From assembly GCA_959347315.1 (NCBI GenBank), contig OY365810.1, positions 1,142,001-1,206,000 on the forward strand: 64,000 bases of DNA. The letters are read 5' to 3'. Positions 1-11,042 of the stretch are shown in pieces. The notes beneath the pieces were generated by a model. That model had not been told where the DNA came from, did not search any database, and saw nothing but the letters and a program-made list of their open reading frames with translations. Both the position numbers and the translations under genes were made by a program. Position 1 is the stretch's first letter. Each line of letters begins with the position of its first letter. This DNA is from Bimastos eiseni. Lineage: Eukaryota; Annelida; Clitellata; Crassiclitellata; Lumbricidae.

Positions 1-195
1 GACCCTACCCATGACGTACACGACCCACCAATTTTAAACTCTGCAAAAAATTGATGGGTTGAAATGGGTACGGGTTTGATACCCGACCCGATCCACCAGG
101 ATCTTGACCCGACCCGACCCGCATTATCTACAGATATTTGTGGCCTGATCCGGCCTAACCCAACCCGACCCGTAGGTCAATCAAACCCTTGGACA
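1..195. repeat. GACCC/GGGTC-rich dispersed repeat
   Basis: The left edge is dense in GACCC and its complement GGGTC, including short tandem runs of GACCCGACCCG near 115 and 165. Nothing here codes. It looks like the end of an interspersed repeat that starts outside the window. Confidence 0.5.
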
Positions 196-1601
196 ACTCT
201 GGTTTACAGTACATCTGAATTGTAGTCTATGCACTCAGAACTTCCTGCTCCATTGTATGCTCGTATACAGCCACTCTACATCATGCATCCATATGTTGCA
301 CTCTCCCACCTACGGAAGCAGTGGAAAGAAGCCACCATCCATCCTAAAGCAAAGTAAACAAATCCCTCTTCGCCATCCGACTTCCAACCCCTCATTGCAC
401 TTCCAGTGCTCTCTCATCTAGAAGTATACTGGACCGTACCTACCTCTACCCTTCGCTTCGTGTACATGATTCAACCAGCGACTGATGATTTCATTAATGT
501 GTGTAGACTCTATCTCATTTAAGATGCTGGTCCATTTGAACACCTATAGACTTATAGGAAGATACCTGAGGGATATGGGTTGACCCTCGTTGGTGGTACA
601 TGGTTGCTATGAGCTACATGTATTTCCCTAGTTAATCAATTGCCATAAAGAACATGCAATCAGATTTTAATTCGTTGAGGGCAAGTTTTTAATATTTTAG
701 AAATCATTTGCAGATGCATCTTCCCTCTTCAATCAAGGGATCATTCTGAACTACCTTCCAGGAAGCATTGCTTCATTCTAGTATAATTATTGTCGTCAGT
801 ACTGTAGAACTTCAATCAAATCACAAATTATTTCTCATCAATTCAATTTCTCTTTAAACAAGAAAATTGGCAATCAACTATCATGACATACAGAGGACAA
901 AACGAGGCAATAATCACATTTCGTTATTGTGCTGATTCGTTGGTGTTAATTTAACAATTTAGCCAACAAATCAGATATTTGGTCAAAAGATGTTTCTTGT
1001 TGGATGCATAAATACTGCATTGGCCAGTGACACAAATTATCATCTGCCATTAAACGCAATTGCTAACGAGTCTTTATTAGGCTCTGAAGGCTTATTGGTA
1101 AATAATTACAGTTGATTAAGTACAGTCAGTGATACGGGTTATCGAAATAAATGATAAGGTCTTGTTCTTGGTTTGTACGTATTAGGCAGTTTGGGCGAGC
1201 TTACATGTATATCCTAGTCAGGGGGCTTATGTCCCAACCTGGGTCGTTTGTCTGGGGGGGGGGGCTACGCCCTGCGGCTTGTTGATCATTCCAACTACAT
1301 CATTAAATTTTTAATCAGGCCTCCTCAATCAGGCTATCAGGTTAGGAGGACCAATATAGCATCTTTGCGTGAAGCCTTAGTTGAAGAACAATTGGATGAC
1401 TGCCAATGCATTCGTGATTGTAACAATGTGTAATTTAATTTGTCATAGAACTATAACATGATAATATCATACTATAGACCTAATGCATGAATAGTATGAT
1501 GGATTTTACCTTAATCGAAGAACGATTAATAATCAATAGTCTACTGTATTTCTTTTTTAAGATTATTCGTGGTTTTTGTGTAATGTTAAAATGTTTCACA
1601 G
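196..1601. other. AT-rich non-coding stretch upstream of the first Ig exon
   Basis: No convincing coding exon was found. The signal-peptide exon that must precede the Ig exon at 1602 should lie here or left of the window. A short ATG frame near 989 starts with hydrophobic residues but has no clear donor, so it is not called. A run of G lies at about 1255-1264. Confidence 0.4.
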
Positions 1602-1925
1602 TGCTCGGTGAAATTGTTGTCGCTCCAAGCAATAAAGCTGTCACGGCAGGCGAATGGATGAACATGAATTGTCGAACAAACAATAACTCTGAAGTCCGCA
1701 AATGGTCATTCCGCAATTCAATTGGTGACATTCCAAATATTTATAAGCGCGGGTCTTCAGGCGGATTCCACGAATATTTCAGACTCTTTGGAGTAGAAAC
1801 AAATTCGAATGGACCAGTGATGATCTATGCTAACTCCACTAAATCAAGCGACGCTGGAATCTACACATGTCATTGTGAAATGGATGGAAAAGATACTGAA
1901 TAAAGCGCACATTTGATTGTATTAA
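1602..1925 (+). CDS. Receptor A, Ig-like domain 1 exon (contains TAA)
   Basis: Acceptor TTTCACAG precedes 1602 and donor GTAAG begins at 1926. The 324-nt exon is phase 1 at both ends, the same size as its counterpart at 40108-40431. The fold is visible: first Cys in MNMNC, Trp in VRKW, then DAGIYTC with the second Cys. Several N-x-S/T sites suggest a glycosylated ectodomain. TAA at 1901-1903 interrupts the last strand; reading on gives SAHLIVL, matching SAQLTIL in the paralogue. Confidence 0.7.
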
Positions 1926-2173
1926 GTAAGATAGTTGCTATTTGATTGTGAAAGGTGTGAATGCAATTAAGCATTTTTCACAATAATATCGTATACTCTA
2001 GCCGATTGACCACGCTCGCAAGTCTGCGCATTAGCATTGAATTGTGATGCTATGGCTCGAGGGTATCTTAGCAGAACGAATGTATAGGAAGGCACGTCGT
2101 GTAATGAAAGCCTTAAGCTACTGATTGGCGATCATGCCGATTGACAGATATCTGTGCTTACTGTTGGGGCTTG

Positions 2174-2202
2174 TTTGGGGCCGTCCATAAATAACGTCTT
2201 AC
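2174..2202. repeat. Solitary terminal-repeat motif GGCCGTCCATAAAT
   Basis: This matches the terminal inverted repeat of the element at 14117-14899 (core CCGTCCATAAAT), but no partner end is visible nearby. It is read as a truncated MITE end inside an intron of receptor A. Confidence 0.4.
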
Positions 2203-2416
2203 AGTAGGTCTATTCTCTTACCAACCAGGAAGACACACATCTGTGAAAACATCTTTAGATTAGTTAATTCTATTTTGAATATTAATGGATTTCTCAGTCT
2301 GCATAAATATTATCTAGGTACCAAATAATTACCAGAAATGAAAAGCAGGCAGTTGCTGACATTTATACATATTTTCAAAGACAGGTGATGGGGTTCTTGG
2401 AATGTCTATATTTCAG

Positions 2417-2833
2417 AATCGTTGCCAGTGTGTGTAAGTAACTTTACGAGCAACCATCCTCACAGTTTGATGTACGGTGATCACATCTGGATTAAATGTA
2501 GCGTTAACCTCAGCGGATTTTGGGTTCCAAGAATGAAATGGATTCAAAATGGAGAAGGTTTTGGACCAGATGGAAAGACCGTTACAGATGGAATTGAAAC
2601 AGCGATCAGTCTCAGTCAAAACGTCACTTCAAAGTTGACCATAGCAGTTAATTCATCAACAAATGGTTCTTATTACTCGTGCAAAATCTATTTCGCCAAA
2701 TACAATGACACCGAAATAACGACGACGGCTAAGAATGTTCCAAACTTTACTTACAATTGGAATTCGAGTATCGTATATGTTTCAACGACTCCCGTTGTCT
2801 CAGTCACGTCATCAACTACTCCAGTGAACTGGT
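2417..2833 (+). CDS. Receptor A, Ig-like domain 2 and stalk exon
   Basis: Acceptor TATATTTCAG precedes 2417 and the donor follows as TGGT|GTAAGT. The 417-nt exon is phase 1 at both ends. It holds HIWIKC (first Cys), MKWIQ (core Trp) and YYSCKIYF (second Cys), then a Thr/Ser-rich stalk ending in NW. Many N-x-S/T sequons are present. The order closely follows the exon at 40793-41251. Confidence 0.7.
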
Positions 2834-3033
2834 GTAAGTCTTTAATAGAGATGTGTTGTGGTAGTCGTAGTGTAACTGTCACCGTGTAGGTGGTTGTGGT
2901 GGAGATTGTGTAAGTGACGCAGATGCTGGTGGTAATGGTAGCAATTGTTGGGATAATAACAGTTGTTGTAGTTGTGATAGTGGTAGTAGTGGAAGTAGTT
3001 GTAATACAAAAGAAGAAGATAAAGAGGAATGCT

Positions 3034-3034
3034 A

Positions 3035-3068
<34 letters not shown>

Positions 3069-3255
3069 GGCGGTGATGGTCATGGTCATGATGACGACGA
3101 CGATGATGATGATGATGATGATGATCAGCATCACGGTGATGGTGATGATGATGTTGATGATGATGGTGGTGGGGATGCTGATGGTAATGATAATGATGAC
3201 GATGACGATGATGACAGTGATAACGATGACGACGATGATGATGACGGAGAGGAAG
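3034..3255. repeat. GAT/GGT-rich microsatellite
   Basis: An imperfect trinucleotide array of GAT, GGT and GAC lies in the intron between the Ig2 and TM exons of receptor A. Its long low-complexity reading frames (poly-His, poly-Met, poly-Ile) are artefacts. Confidence 0.85.
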
Positions 3256-3348
3256 AAGACTAAAAAAGGAGAAGCAGTGACAATAACGAGTATTTGAACC
3301 AAGTTGCCCTATCAAGATCAAATTATTGTTTTTTTACTGATACTTTAG

Positions 3349-3450
3349 ATGTCGTGTCCTTGCCCATAGTCTCTGTTCTCTTCGTATTCTTCATATTGTT
3401 TGTGGCACTGGCCATTGTTCGCAGCATTCGACTCAAGAAAAGTGTTTCAA
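3349..3450 (+). CDS. Receptor A, transmembrane exon
   Basis: Acceptor GATACTTTAG precedes and donor GTAAGT follows. The exon is 102 nt, phase 1 at both ends. It encodes a hydrophobic helix of about 22 residues (core VSVLFVFFILFVALAIV), then the basic stop-transfer SIRLKKSVS. The TM exons at 41506-41607 and 32719-32820 have the same length and phase. Confidence 0.72.
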
Positions 3451-4119
3451 GTAAGTCTATCAGATTCTTAACATTATTTTTAACTCGTTGTGGAAATCTT
3501 TGCTTTTTACGAGTTTTCACATTTCAATGGTAGACCTATTAGCTTGCTTTAACTCAATTCGCTTAAGAATTGGAATCAAAACTAACGGTAGTGGTCATGT
3601 ATTTCCTTAAATTGTAAATTGAGGCTGTAGTTATCTCAAAGTAAATCCTGTTGCTTGCAAATGACATTAGTTTTCATGTTAGTCAAATTGTTTGCTTTGT
3701 ACTTCTAGGCTTCTAGTCAGCATAATACGGTATTATGCGCGTTGGGTAGGCCTAAGCCTTCGCACGGAAATTTTAAAGGCTGGTATAAGTAGTCTTTTGC
3801 CAAGGCTTCGTCAGTTTTAAATTCATAGCACTGTATCAAAACCGTGGGTTTTCAGCGAATCTGTATGCTCTATAATATTATTTAAATTTTAATTACATAT
3901 GTAGTATAATAAATTACAAAGGCCTGATTTAATGTGCATACAATTTATTCAAGCCCAAAACAAATATCATCCCTTTAAATCGCCAAGCGCAACATTCGCT
4001 TTCTGACGAGGAAACCTTAATTCCGTCTTCTTCAACTCAATTGACTGTTGTTTTCGTTCCCTTGAATGCACCTCAATCATTTTTGTCTAATTTGAAAACA
4101 CTGTTGTTATGTTTTCCAA

Positions 4120-4925
4120 TGTTTTCCGCCTTCCATCCTCCTCCTCCCCATACTCAACTCATGCAACAAATTATTGCCATCACCTTCTAGCTACATCCAA
4201 AACAAGCACTAACTCCTCTACACTACCCCACTCAGCTGACTTATAAAAGCATACTCAGCTGACCATCACCTCTACGCTTACGACACCCAATTGCTCATCA
4301 CTTCTTCTAAAAACAGCTTCTCCGACTCCCTATGTCTTCATGTGGTTACGCAAATCTAATCCTGAATTACTTCAAATTTGTCATGCCCAGTCCACTCCAG
4401 AGCCTAATGCATACTTACAAGCAGCCAGAAACTCACGAAAATTCCAAATCCAGCCATTTCACTAAACCTTGACTCTGCATCCACCAACACATTCACTGCA
4501 ACACTGTCCACGGCACTAGTGTAATTTTTAGCAAAAACCCTAGCTTTTCTGATCACATGACTCATCTTGCTTCATGCATATCGGTGACCTTCGTTGAATC
4601 CGAACTATACTCGACTTCTTTGGAATAAACTTGCTCCAGTACAAGTATATTTTTTTATCTTATCCATCTGACGAACTCATTAAAACCTCACCTTTCGCTA
4701 TCGCCTCGCGCCCTGTGGGGAGATAGCGAGATGGATTCGCTCAAAACTGAAAACACTGCTATTAGCAACTCCTAAGCAGATTCCTCCTCTTTACCTTCTC
4801 TTCGTCGTCTCTCAACTCTAAACAACAAACACCTTCAAACTCCATGACTGTCTGGCAGCGTCTGTCTGTCTGACACTTTGAATCTTGACCCTCTGCCAAT
4901 CGGTTTTGTTTTGATTAAACGCCTG
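4120..4925 (+). pseudogene. Decayed non-LTR retrotransposon RT fragment
   Basis: Conceptual translation in shifting + frames shows a YADDTQL-like catalytic remnant (AYDTQLLI near 4280), then sequence typical of the RT thumb of CR1/L2-type elements. Stops and frameshifts are frequent. It lies in the long intron of receptor A and is a dead copy. Confidence 0.5.
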
Positions 4926-4983
4926 TGATAAAGTGGTTTCTGCCACTTTTGTTTTGTGAACGCTAAGGAAATCTAGAGCTTGC

Positions 4984-5290
4984 AACCAGGGCTGTTAACA
5001 ATACTGGAAAAAATTATTGCGATACCAATACCAATCCTCATCAAAAAAGTATTGCAATACCAATACCAATACTTTCACCAATACTTTTTGGCGAGCAAAT
5101 TTCCTGTTTCTTCACACATAACATGTGCTAAAGAAAAAGAAGTACAATTACACTATTATTTTTACATACGAAAAATCAGTAGCCTAGAATTACAATTATT
5201 ATTTTCACATGTCAAAGATCTGTATAATTACAATAATATTTTTTACATGAAAAATTCAGAATAACTACAATTATTGTAAGAATTATTAAT
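4984..5290. repeat. AATACC-rich repeat, possible hAT end
   Basis: The sequence begins CCAGGGCTGTTAACAATACT and continues with many AATACC/AATACT words, then AT-rich DNA. CAGGG starts are common at hAT element ends, but no matching inverted end or 8-bp duplication was found, so the class is uncertain. Confidence 0.3.
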
Positions 5291-5317
5291 TTCAAAAATG
5301 TGTACTACTCAAGCGTG

Positions 5318-5640
5318 CTACACGATGGCTTATCGGTAATGCGCTTGTTCGCGTAACATGCGGTTGCGAGTTCGACTCCGTGTAACGACCCTGGGCAAGT
5401 TGTTTGCGAACACATACCTTTGTTAGCAAGTACTAAGCTGGGAAGTATACGGCAAGTCCTACGATATCACTGACCCCGTGTCCAGGACCTTGGCTAGGAG
5501 GCCGATGGCATCCGCGCCCTCTGGTCAAGAGGGGACTCATTGCTAGTGAGTCCAGGTTCTAGCCTAGGGAATTTTTGCCCCTGGCCTGCATGATTTTCAG
5601 GTGGCTCAATAGGGGAAGCACCCCGACTGGAGCGGGGCCA
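5318..5640 (+). mobile_element. tRNA-derived SINE
   Basis: An A-box-like TGGCTTATCGG lies near 5324 and a good B box, GAGTTCGACTCC, near 5367, the usual spacing of an internal RNA polymerase III promoter. A non-tRNA body follows (CTGGGCAAGTTGTTTGC). It does not fold as an intact tRNA gene, so it is called a SINE rather than a tRNA. Confidence 0.5.
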
Positions 5641-6055
5641 CATTTGATAAGACATTTTTCTATATATTAGTACAAAATAACTACAAATGCAACGATTTGA
5701 TAATATCAATATATCTCTTTGAAATGACCAAACACAATCTCAACAATGTCATACAATTCTAACTATACTTTAATAAGAGTCAAAGAGCTTATACGCGGTC
5801 ACTTCAAACGACTCTGAGGCGATAGTCTACCTCAGGCCAAACAAAGTGGACTTCTGCTAATGTGTCAGAGTTCTAGCTATAACTTATAGTGAGAGCCAAA
5901 AACCTATATTCGCCCACTTCAAACGACTCTAAGGCGACCGTCCGATAAAATGTCTTACTATACTCTATGAGCTAACTCTGCAACTCTAGACTGTATCACC
6001 GTATCTCACCTCTCTTTCTAGCACCGGCCGCGCTTCTTTTATCTATCGTCCGTTG

Positions 6056-6223
<168 letters not shown>

Positions 6224-6739
6224 GAGTCAGTCTACACGAGCATTGACCTCGCTGGAAGGATGCTTACCATGCCAAGAGCCACATCGCCTGTCTACGAAAA
6301 TATGGCGAATGCATAGATGTCAGCAACTGACCTGATTCCATTACTTGTAATTATCAATAACCCAGCTAATATTTAAACAGATGGAGAAGTCAATTAAATT
6401 TTCAATAGAAGAATAAATGAATCAAATGTAATAGAGTTTGTGTACTTGGCTCGTAAGAGAAGAAATCCAAGATTAGGATTTGATACACAGAATTTCCATA
6501 CGTTGTTATAATGCTTCCATTTTTTGCAGAAGAACACTTCTTGTTCAAATAACACCATTTAACGATGAATTTGTTTCATCTGATTTCTTAAGATTCCTGT
6601 GTTATTTTGTATTGCAAATTATAATGGTGCTACTGACTTTTCTGAAGCAGCAAAATGTTGGTGTATAATTAGGTATAGTGATCTTTATAATTTCTATCAT
6701 TTTAGTTCTGAAATTGAATATGGTATCGTATCGTATCTG

Positions 6740-7560
6740 GTTATTTATATAGCGCTTCTTACAGTACTGGATATTCATAAGCGCTCTCAGCGAGACAGCC
6801 CCAAGTAAATAAAAAGTTTTCAGGCAACGAAGGAATGAGGGTGGGAGCCCAATTAAAAGCTTGCCGCGGATAGTGGGGAGAGGGGGCAGGTCATTCCACA
6901 TAGAAGGGCCCACAATGGCAAAAGTACGGTGTTGAGTTACAACAATCCTTGCCCGTGGAACAAGAAGATCAAGTCGATCCGCAGACCGGAGAGGGAGGGT
7001 GGAGACAGCAGACAGAGGTTTTCGCAGAGTCGCAGAGTTATTTAGGAGCTTAACCTTGTTGAGTTCTAAGGACAAAGAGGAGTACCTTTTATTGAATGCG
7101 AGAGGGAATTGGAAACCAGTATAGGACGTCGGTCGTGTAGGTAGAAATGTGGGAATAACGAGGGAGACGAGCAATGAGTCTGGCTGCAGAGTTCATAACA
7201 GACTGCAGGGAGGATAAGCGTGCCTTGGGGGGCCCAGCAAATAGTGAATTGCAGTAGTCAATGCGACAGCAGATGAAGGCATGGACTATTGTTGTGAATA
7301 CAGGAGAGGATACAGATCTTCTGATGGCTCTCAGACGCTTCAGGTGATAGTAGCATGAGCGCGTCAACTACCAGAGGTGCTCTGAGAAGGACAGGGTGCC
7401 ATCAAGCGTGACACCTAGGTCACGAACACTGGATGCAAATGTAACATCAGGATACATTGACGTGAGAAGTGGGAGATCGAGCTTACTGTTTTGTTCCAAA
7501 CCAGATCAGTTGATTCTTAGTGGAGTCTAGGTTAAGTCGGTTGGCCGACATCCATGAGTG
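6740..7560 (-). pseudogene. Non-LTR retrotransposon, 3' end of the RT ORF
   Basis: Read on the minus strand, this gives the C-terminal part of a CR1/L2-like reverse transcriptase: SCYYHLKRLRAIRR, then HAFICCRIDYCNSLFAG, then AARLI, and finally GPSMWNDLPP. At least one frameshift separates the pieces near 7090-7170. The low-coordinate end carries the short 3' tail TATATAGCGCTTCTT seen in other copies in this window. Confidence 0.7.
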
Positions 7561-8390
7561 GAGTTCATATGACAGTGAGTAGATTTATCCAACATGAGAG
7601 AGCTGTTCAGCAGGAGGATCATGGTTTAGAAATCGTCATCATAGAGATGGCCAGTGGCTAGGTGTTTTATGAATAAGGATGGAATGTCAGCTATAAAGAA
7701 TAGGTAGAAAGAGAAAGTTAACAATCGGAACCGTTCAGAAAGTAGGTCATAGTCAAGTTTCGGGTTTTACGAGTTCCTTGTGACAAAATCCTCCCAGTAT
7801 GTAGCCTCCATTTGCCGACATAGCAGTGTTTGATTCGCGTTTGCCCCAACTCTATAAATGTCGCCACCTCTGTATCATGGTCGCTGACCTTGACGCAGTG
7901 CTGTGGATGTCAAAGGGTAGGCCTAGGTACGAGGCATGACGGGAGAAAGCTCTTGCCAATTTATGAAAGTGCTCTCAAAATTATTGTCTCATCGATAACT
8001 AGCCTAAGCAAACGAGTGTTCAATTCTTCCAACCATTATTTCGAGATCTATGTGTGCATTTGTGTCCGTAGTCGACATATCAGATGCAACCTTGAAGTCT
8101 TTACGGTCATGGTTCGATCCTTCCACGTCAATTTGCTCAGTCAGTGATGTTTCTAGCCGATCTAATAGATGTATAACTTTAGTGTTTATCAATCATCAAT
8201 CAATAATAAATACTTGATATAGCTCCCCTTCAAGATAACTATTCAGAGGCGCTCCAAAGATCTCTCGGTGTAACAATACCCATTATAGGCCTATTGCTTA
8301 CTTTGTGGTAAATCGTTAGATAGATGATTTTCAACTAACTCAAAAAAAACATGGTATACTCTGCTCAGAGCGTTAATCAAAAGCAGAGGA
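7561..8390. other. Gene-free intronic stretch with a repeat tail
   Basis: No coding exon is visible. A piece at 8217-8262 has the CCCTTCAAG...AGAGGCGCTCC form of the retrotransposon 3' tails described elsewhere. The rest is unremarkable AT-rich intron. Confidence 0.4.
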
Positions 8391-8411
8391 TCAACTAGTT
8401 TGTGTATTTCT

Positions 8412-8508
8412 TTCAATCGTATCGTTGTCCATAGTTGCTGTTATGTTTATATGTTTTATTCTGATAGTGGCATTGGTCTCTGTATTCGCTTAAAGAAAGC
8501 GGATTCTG
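8412..8508 (+). pseudogene. Broken duplicate of the receptor TM exon
   Basis: The stretch aligns by eye with the TM exon at 3349: TTGTCCATAG matches TTGCCCATAG, and TGTATTCGCTTAAAGAAA matches the basic end of the exon at 41506. It is several nucleotides shorter than 102, so the hydrophobic part and the CIRLKK part fall in different frames. A donor (CTG|GTATGC) survives, but no AG lies at the homologous acceptor position. Flanking DNA (8590-8680) also resembles 3585-3670, so a longer segment was duplicated. Confidence 0.6.
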
Positions 8509-8639
8509 GTATGCTATTGAGACTTTTTTCTTTTATATTTAAAAATTCTCTCTAACCCGTTATAAAATTCTTTAGTTTCAGTGTAGACTCAATAAGTGTG
8601 TCACGTGAAAGTAACTGAAATTGCAAATGAGTGGTAGCC

Positions 8640-9710
8640 ATTCCAAGTAGATCCTGCTACTAGCGAGTGACATCAGGATCCATACGCGTGTTTAAATGAT
8701 TATAATAGGTTATTGATATAATAGGCTTAGAAATGCGCTGAGCAAGCCTGACAGGCCGTAATTGAGAAGGTGGGTATAAATAGCCTTCTATGAGTGCCCT
8801 GTAATTGCCAGCTTTTCCGAAAACGGATATAGCCCTTGTGTGCGCTGTACAGGCATAGATAGCGCCTAGTATTAAATAAGCTCCTATATTAAAACTCTTC
8901 AGAGAGCCACATTGTGCCATTTACCGCATTGGCTCAAGTCAACACATGCACAAGTTCTACCAAATTACTTACAATCACATGATTAGATCGGTTATCACTA
9001 AGTCAACATGTAACTAGGACATCGCAGCCTATAATGCTTATTGGGTTCAAGCATTGTACAGCAAGGTAGGGACTTTAGGATTAAAGTACATAGCCTATTT
9101 GCATAAAAGGAGAAAGGCTCTTGACAAAGTTATCAGTGATGTCAGTCAATAATCACAAAGAGGTAACATAATGATGGAAATTGTCATGAAATGATTCAAG
9201 GGCAACGCAGAGGTGTGATGAACATAACACAAGTCTCGCGCATACATGTACCAGCGTAGGCCTACTTGAGTGAAAACATTCCGCTGTCGATCAACAAATA
9301 ATATTTGAAGATCATTCTCATGGGAAGAAAGAAAGAAATCACAAACGTAGTGTCGCCAGAATGGTTCATAGTCAGAGGTAAAAGGAAAATACAGAGGACA
9401 AAGTAAAGGGATATGTAAGGTAAAGGGACGGACAAAGTAAAGAGAAAGTCAGAGGAAAGAGAGAGGACAAAAAAGCGATCCCTGTGATGCAAATATCGGT
9501 GGTTGGGAAGAAGACTAAGGCTATCATTGGATAAATGAAAAATCACTTAAATATCTGACCCTTGACCTCACTGCAATAAATTCCAATAGCTACTTTTCTC
9601 ATCGTACAATGCGCATGCGCCCATCACAACAGCTCTGATTTTCTAAAATTAGGCCGAATGGTCGGTATCTGTTAAACTCTGCTACACTTGGTGACTTCGC
9701 GTGAGAACCT
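8640..9710. other. Gene-free intronic stretch
   Basis: AT-rich sequence without recognisable exons. The first few hundred bases retain weak similarity to the region after the TM exon at 3450, as expected for the duplicated segment. Confidence 0.35.
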
Positions 9711-9715
9711 ATACA

Positions 9716-9862
9716 ACCATTTGAGGGACGCTATATAATTTTCCATAATAAATGACTTCTGAATGGTATTTGAGGGTTGCTATATAATTCTCCAAATAAA
9801 TGACTTCTGAATGGTATTTGAGGATTGCTATATAATTCTCGAAATAAATGACTTCTGAAGAG
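9716..9862. repeat. 48-bp tandem repeat, three copies
   Basis: AAATGACTTCTGAA recurs at about 9750, 9799 and 9847 with TTTGAGG and GCTATATAATT between, giving a period of 48 bp. Confidence 0.8.
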
Positions 9863-10309
9863 TGGTCTATTTGATAGATTTTGACGTAAACCTTAAGTGA
9901 GTGCTTTTTGCGTCCACTGTACAATCTTCTTCAAGCGTTACTTAGGCCTATAAAGTGAACAATACTGTAATTAATTTAGGTGTTGCATAATATAAGGAGG
10001 CGTTTAATATGGGTGAAAGAATATCACTGGCCTCTATTGAGATACTTTTCCTGCAATGTTTTAATAATGGTTTGATGATATAGTAATTTGTTTCTTTCAA
10101 GATTATTCAACCTAAGGCAAAGCCATTTTCGGTTTCCTGTCGAACTCTAATATACTGTAAATGGTTTCCGAAGAGCAATTCTTAAGCTGACTCTAATTCA
10201 TGTACATTCAAACATTCATGTAGAACCCGTTACAATATTAACTCTTTGAATCCTGACTACCTGATGTAATAACCCATGGATCTTGGGTTCCTGAGCACAT
10301 TTTAGCCAT

Positions 10310-10548
10310 GGATATAAGTATGCATGTATGTATGCATTTATGTATACATGCAAACATATATGTACATACATGCATACACACGTACATATATACATATGCG
10401 TACGTGCATACATGCCTACATACAATCATACATACATGCATGCATGCATGCATACATACATACATACATACATACATGCATACATACACACATACACACA
10501 CATACATACATACACACATACATGCATACATACATACACATACATTGT
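10310..10548. repeat. CATA/CATG tetranucleotide microsatellite
   Basis: An imperfect array of CATA with CATG and CACA variants. All reading frames across it are low complexity and not genes. Confidence 0.9.
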
Positions 10549-11042
10549 ACCGCCATTGTTGTACCCTTGGGTATAAGTTTATACGCTCATCCCACTTTTG
10601 CGGGGGATCGGGGATTACGAAATATAAGGTTATCCAGCTATAGCGGGATCACCAGTTCAAATAGTTACGCTAAGAAACGGTGACACTTCAACACGAAAGT
10701 TGTCTCGTTCGTTGAACTCTGGTGTTTCTGATCGCACATCAAATACGTGTAAGGGAGTTGCTTTAAATGTTGAGACTACATGCACAGTTGTATTTTTTTT
10801 TATCTGGATAATCCCGTTCCTCAATCATTGGTTGTGGGCCTTAATAGGCCTACCATTCTTTGCTACAAAGGAAGCTTTGACGGTTCGAATACAGTTTACT
10901 CTTTCCACTGTCAACCTCTTTCACTGAAATCTGTTTCTCCAAAGGCTCTGCATACGTCGTAGTTCTTCTTAGACAGCAATCTCTTTAACGTCTTGATCCA
11001 CCAAACTATTCTCTCATTTCTATTTTCAGTTTCAATTCCTAA

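Noticed and set aside
2751..3321. Poly-His, poly-Met and poly-Ile ORFs
   Set aside because: Artefacts of GAT/GGT trinucleotide repeats in an intron.
5318..5400. Functional tRNA gene
   Set aside because: A and B boxes are present but the arms do not pair into a cloverleaf and a SINE-like body follows. The same holds for 45766, 50612 and 62618.
10216..10683. Overlapping ORFs around 10.3-10.6 kb
   Set aside because: CATA tetranucleotide repeat translated in all frames.
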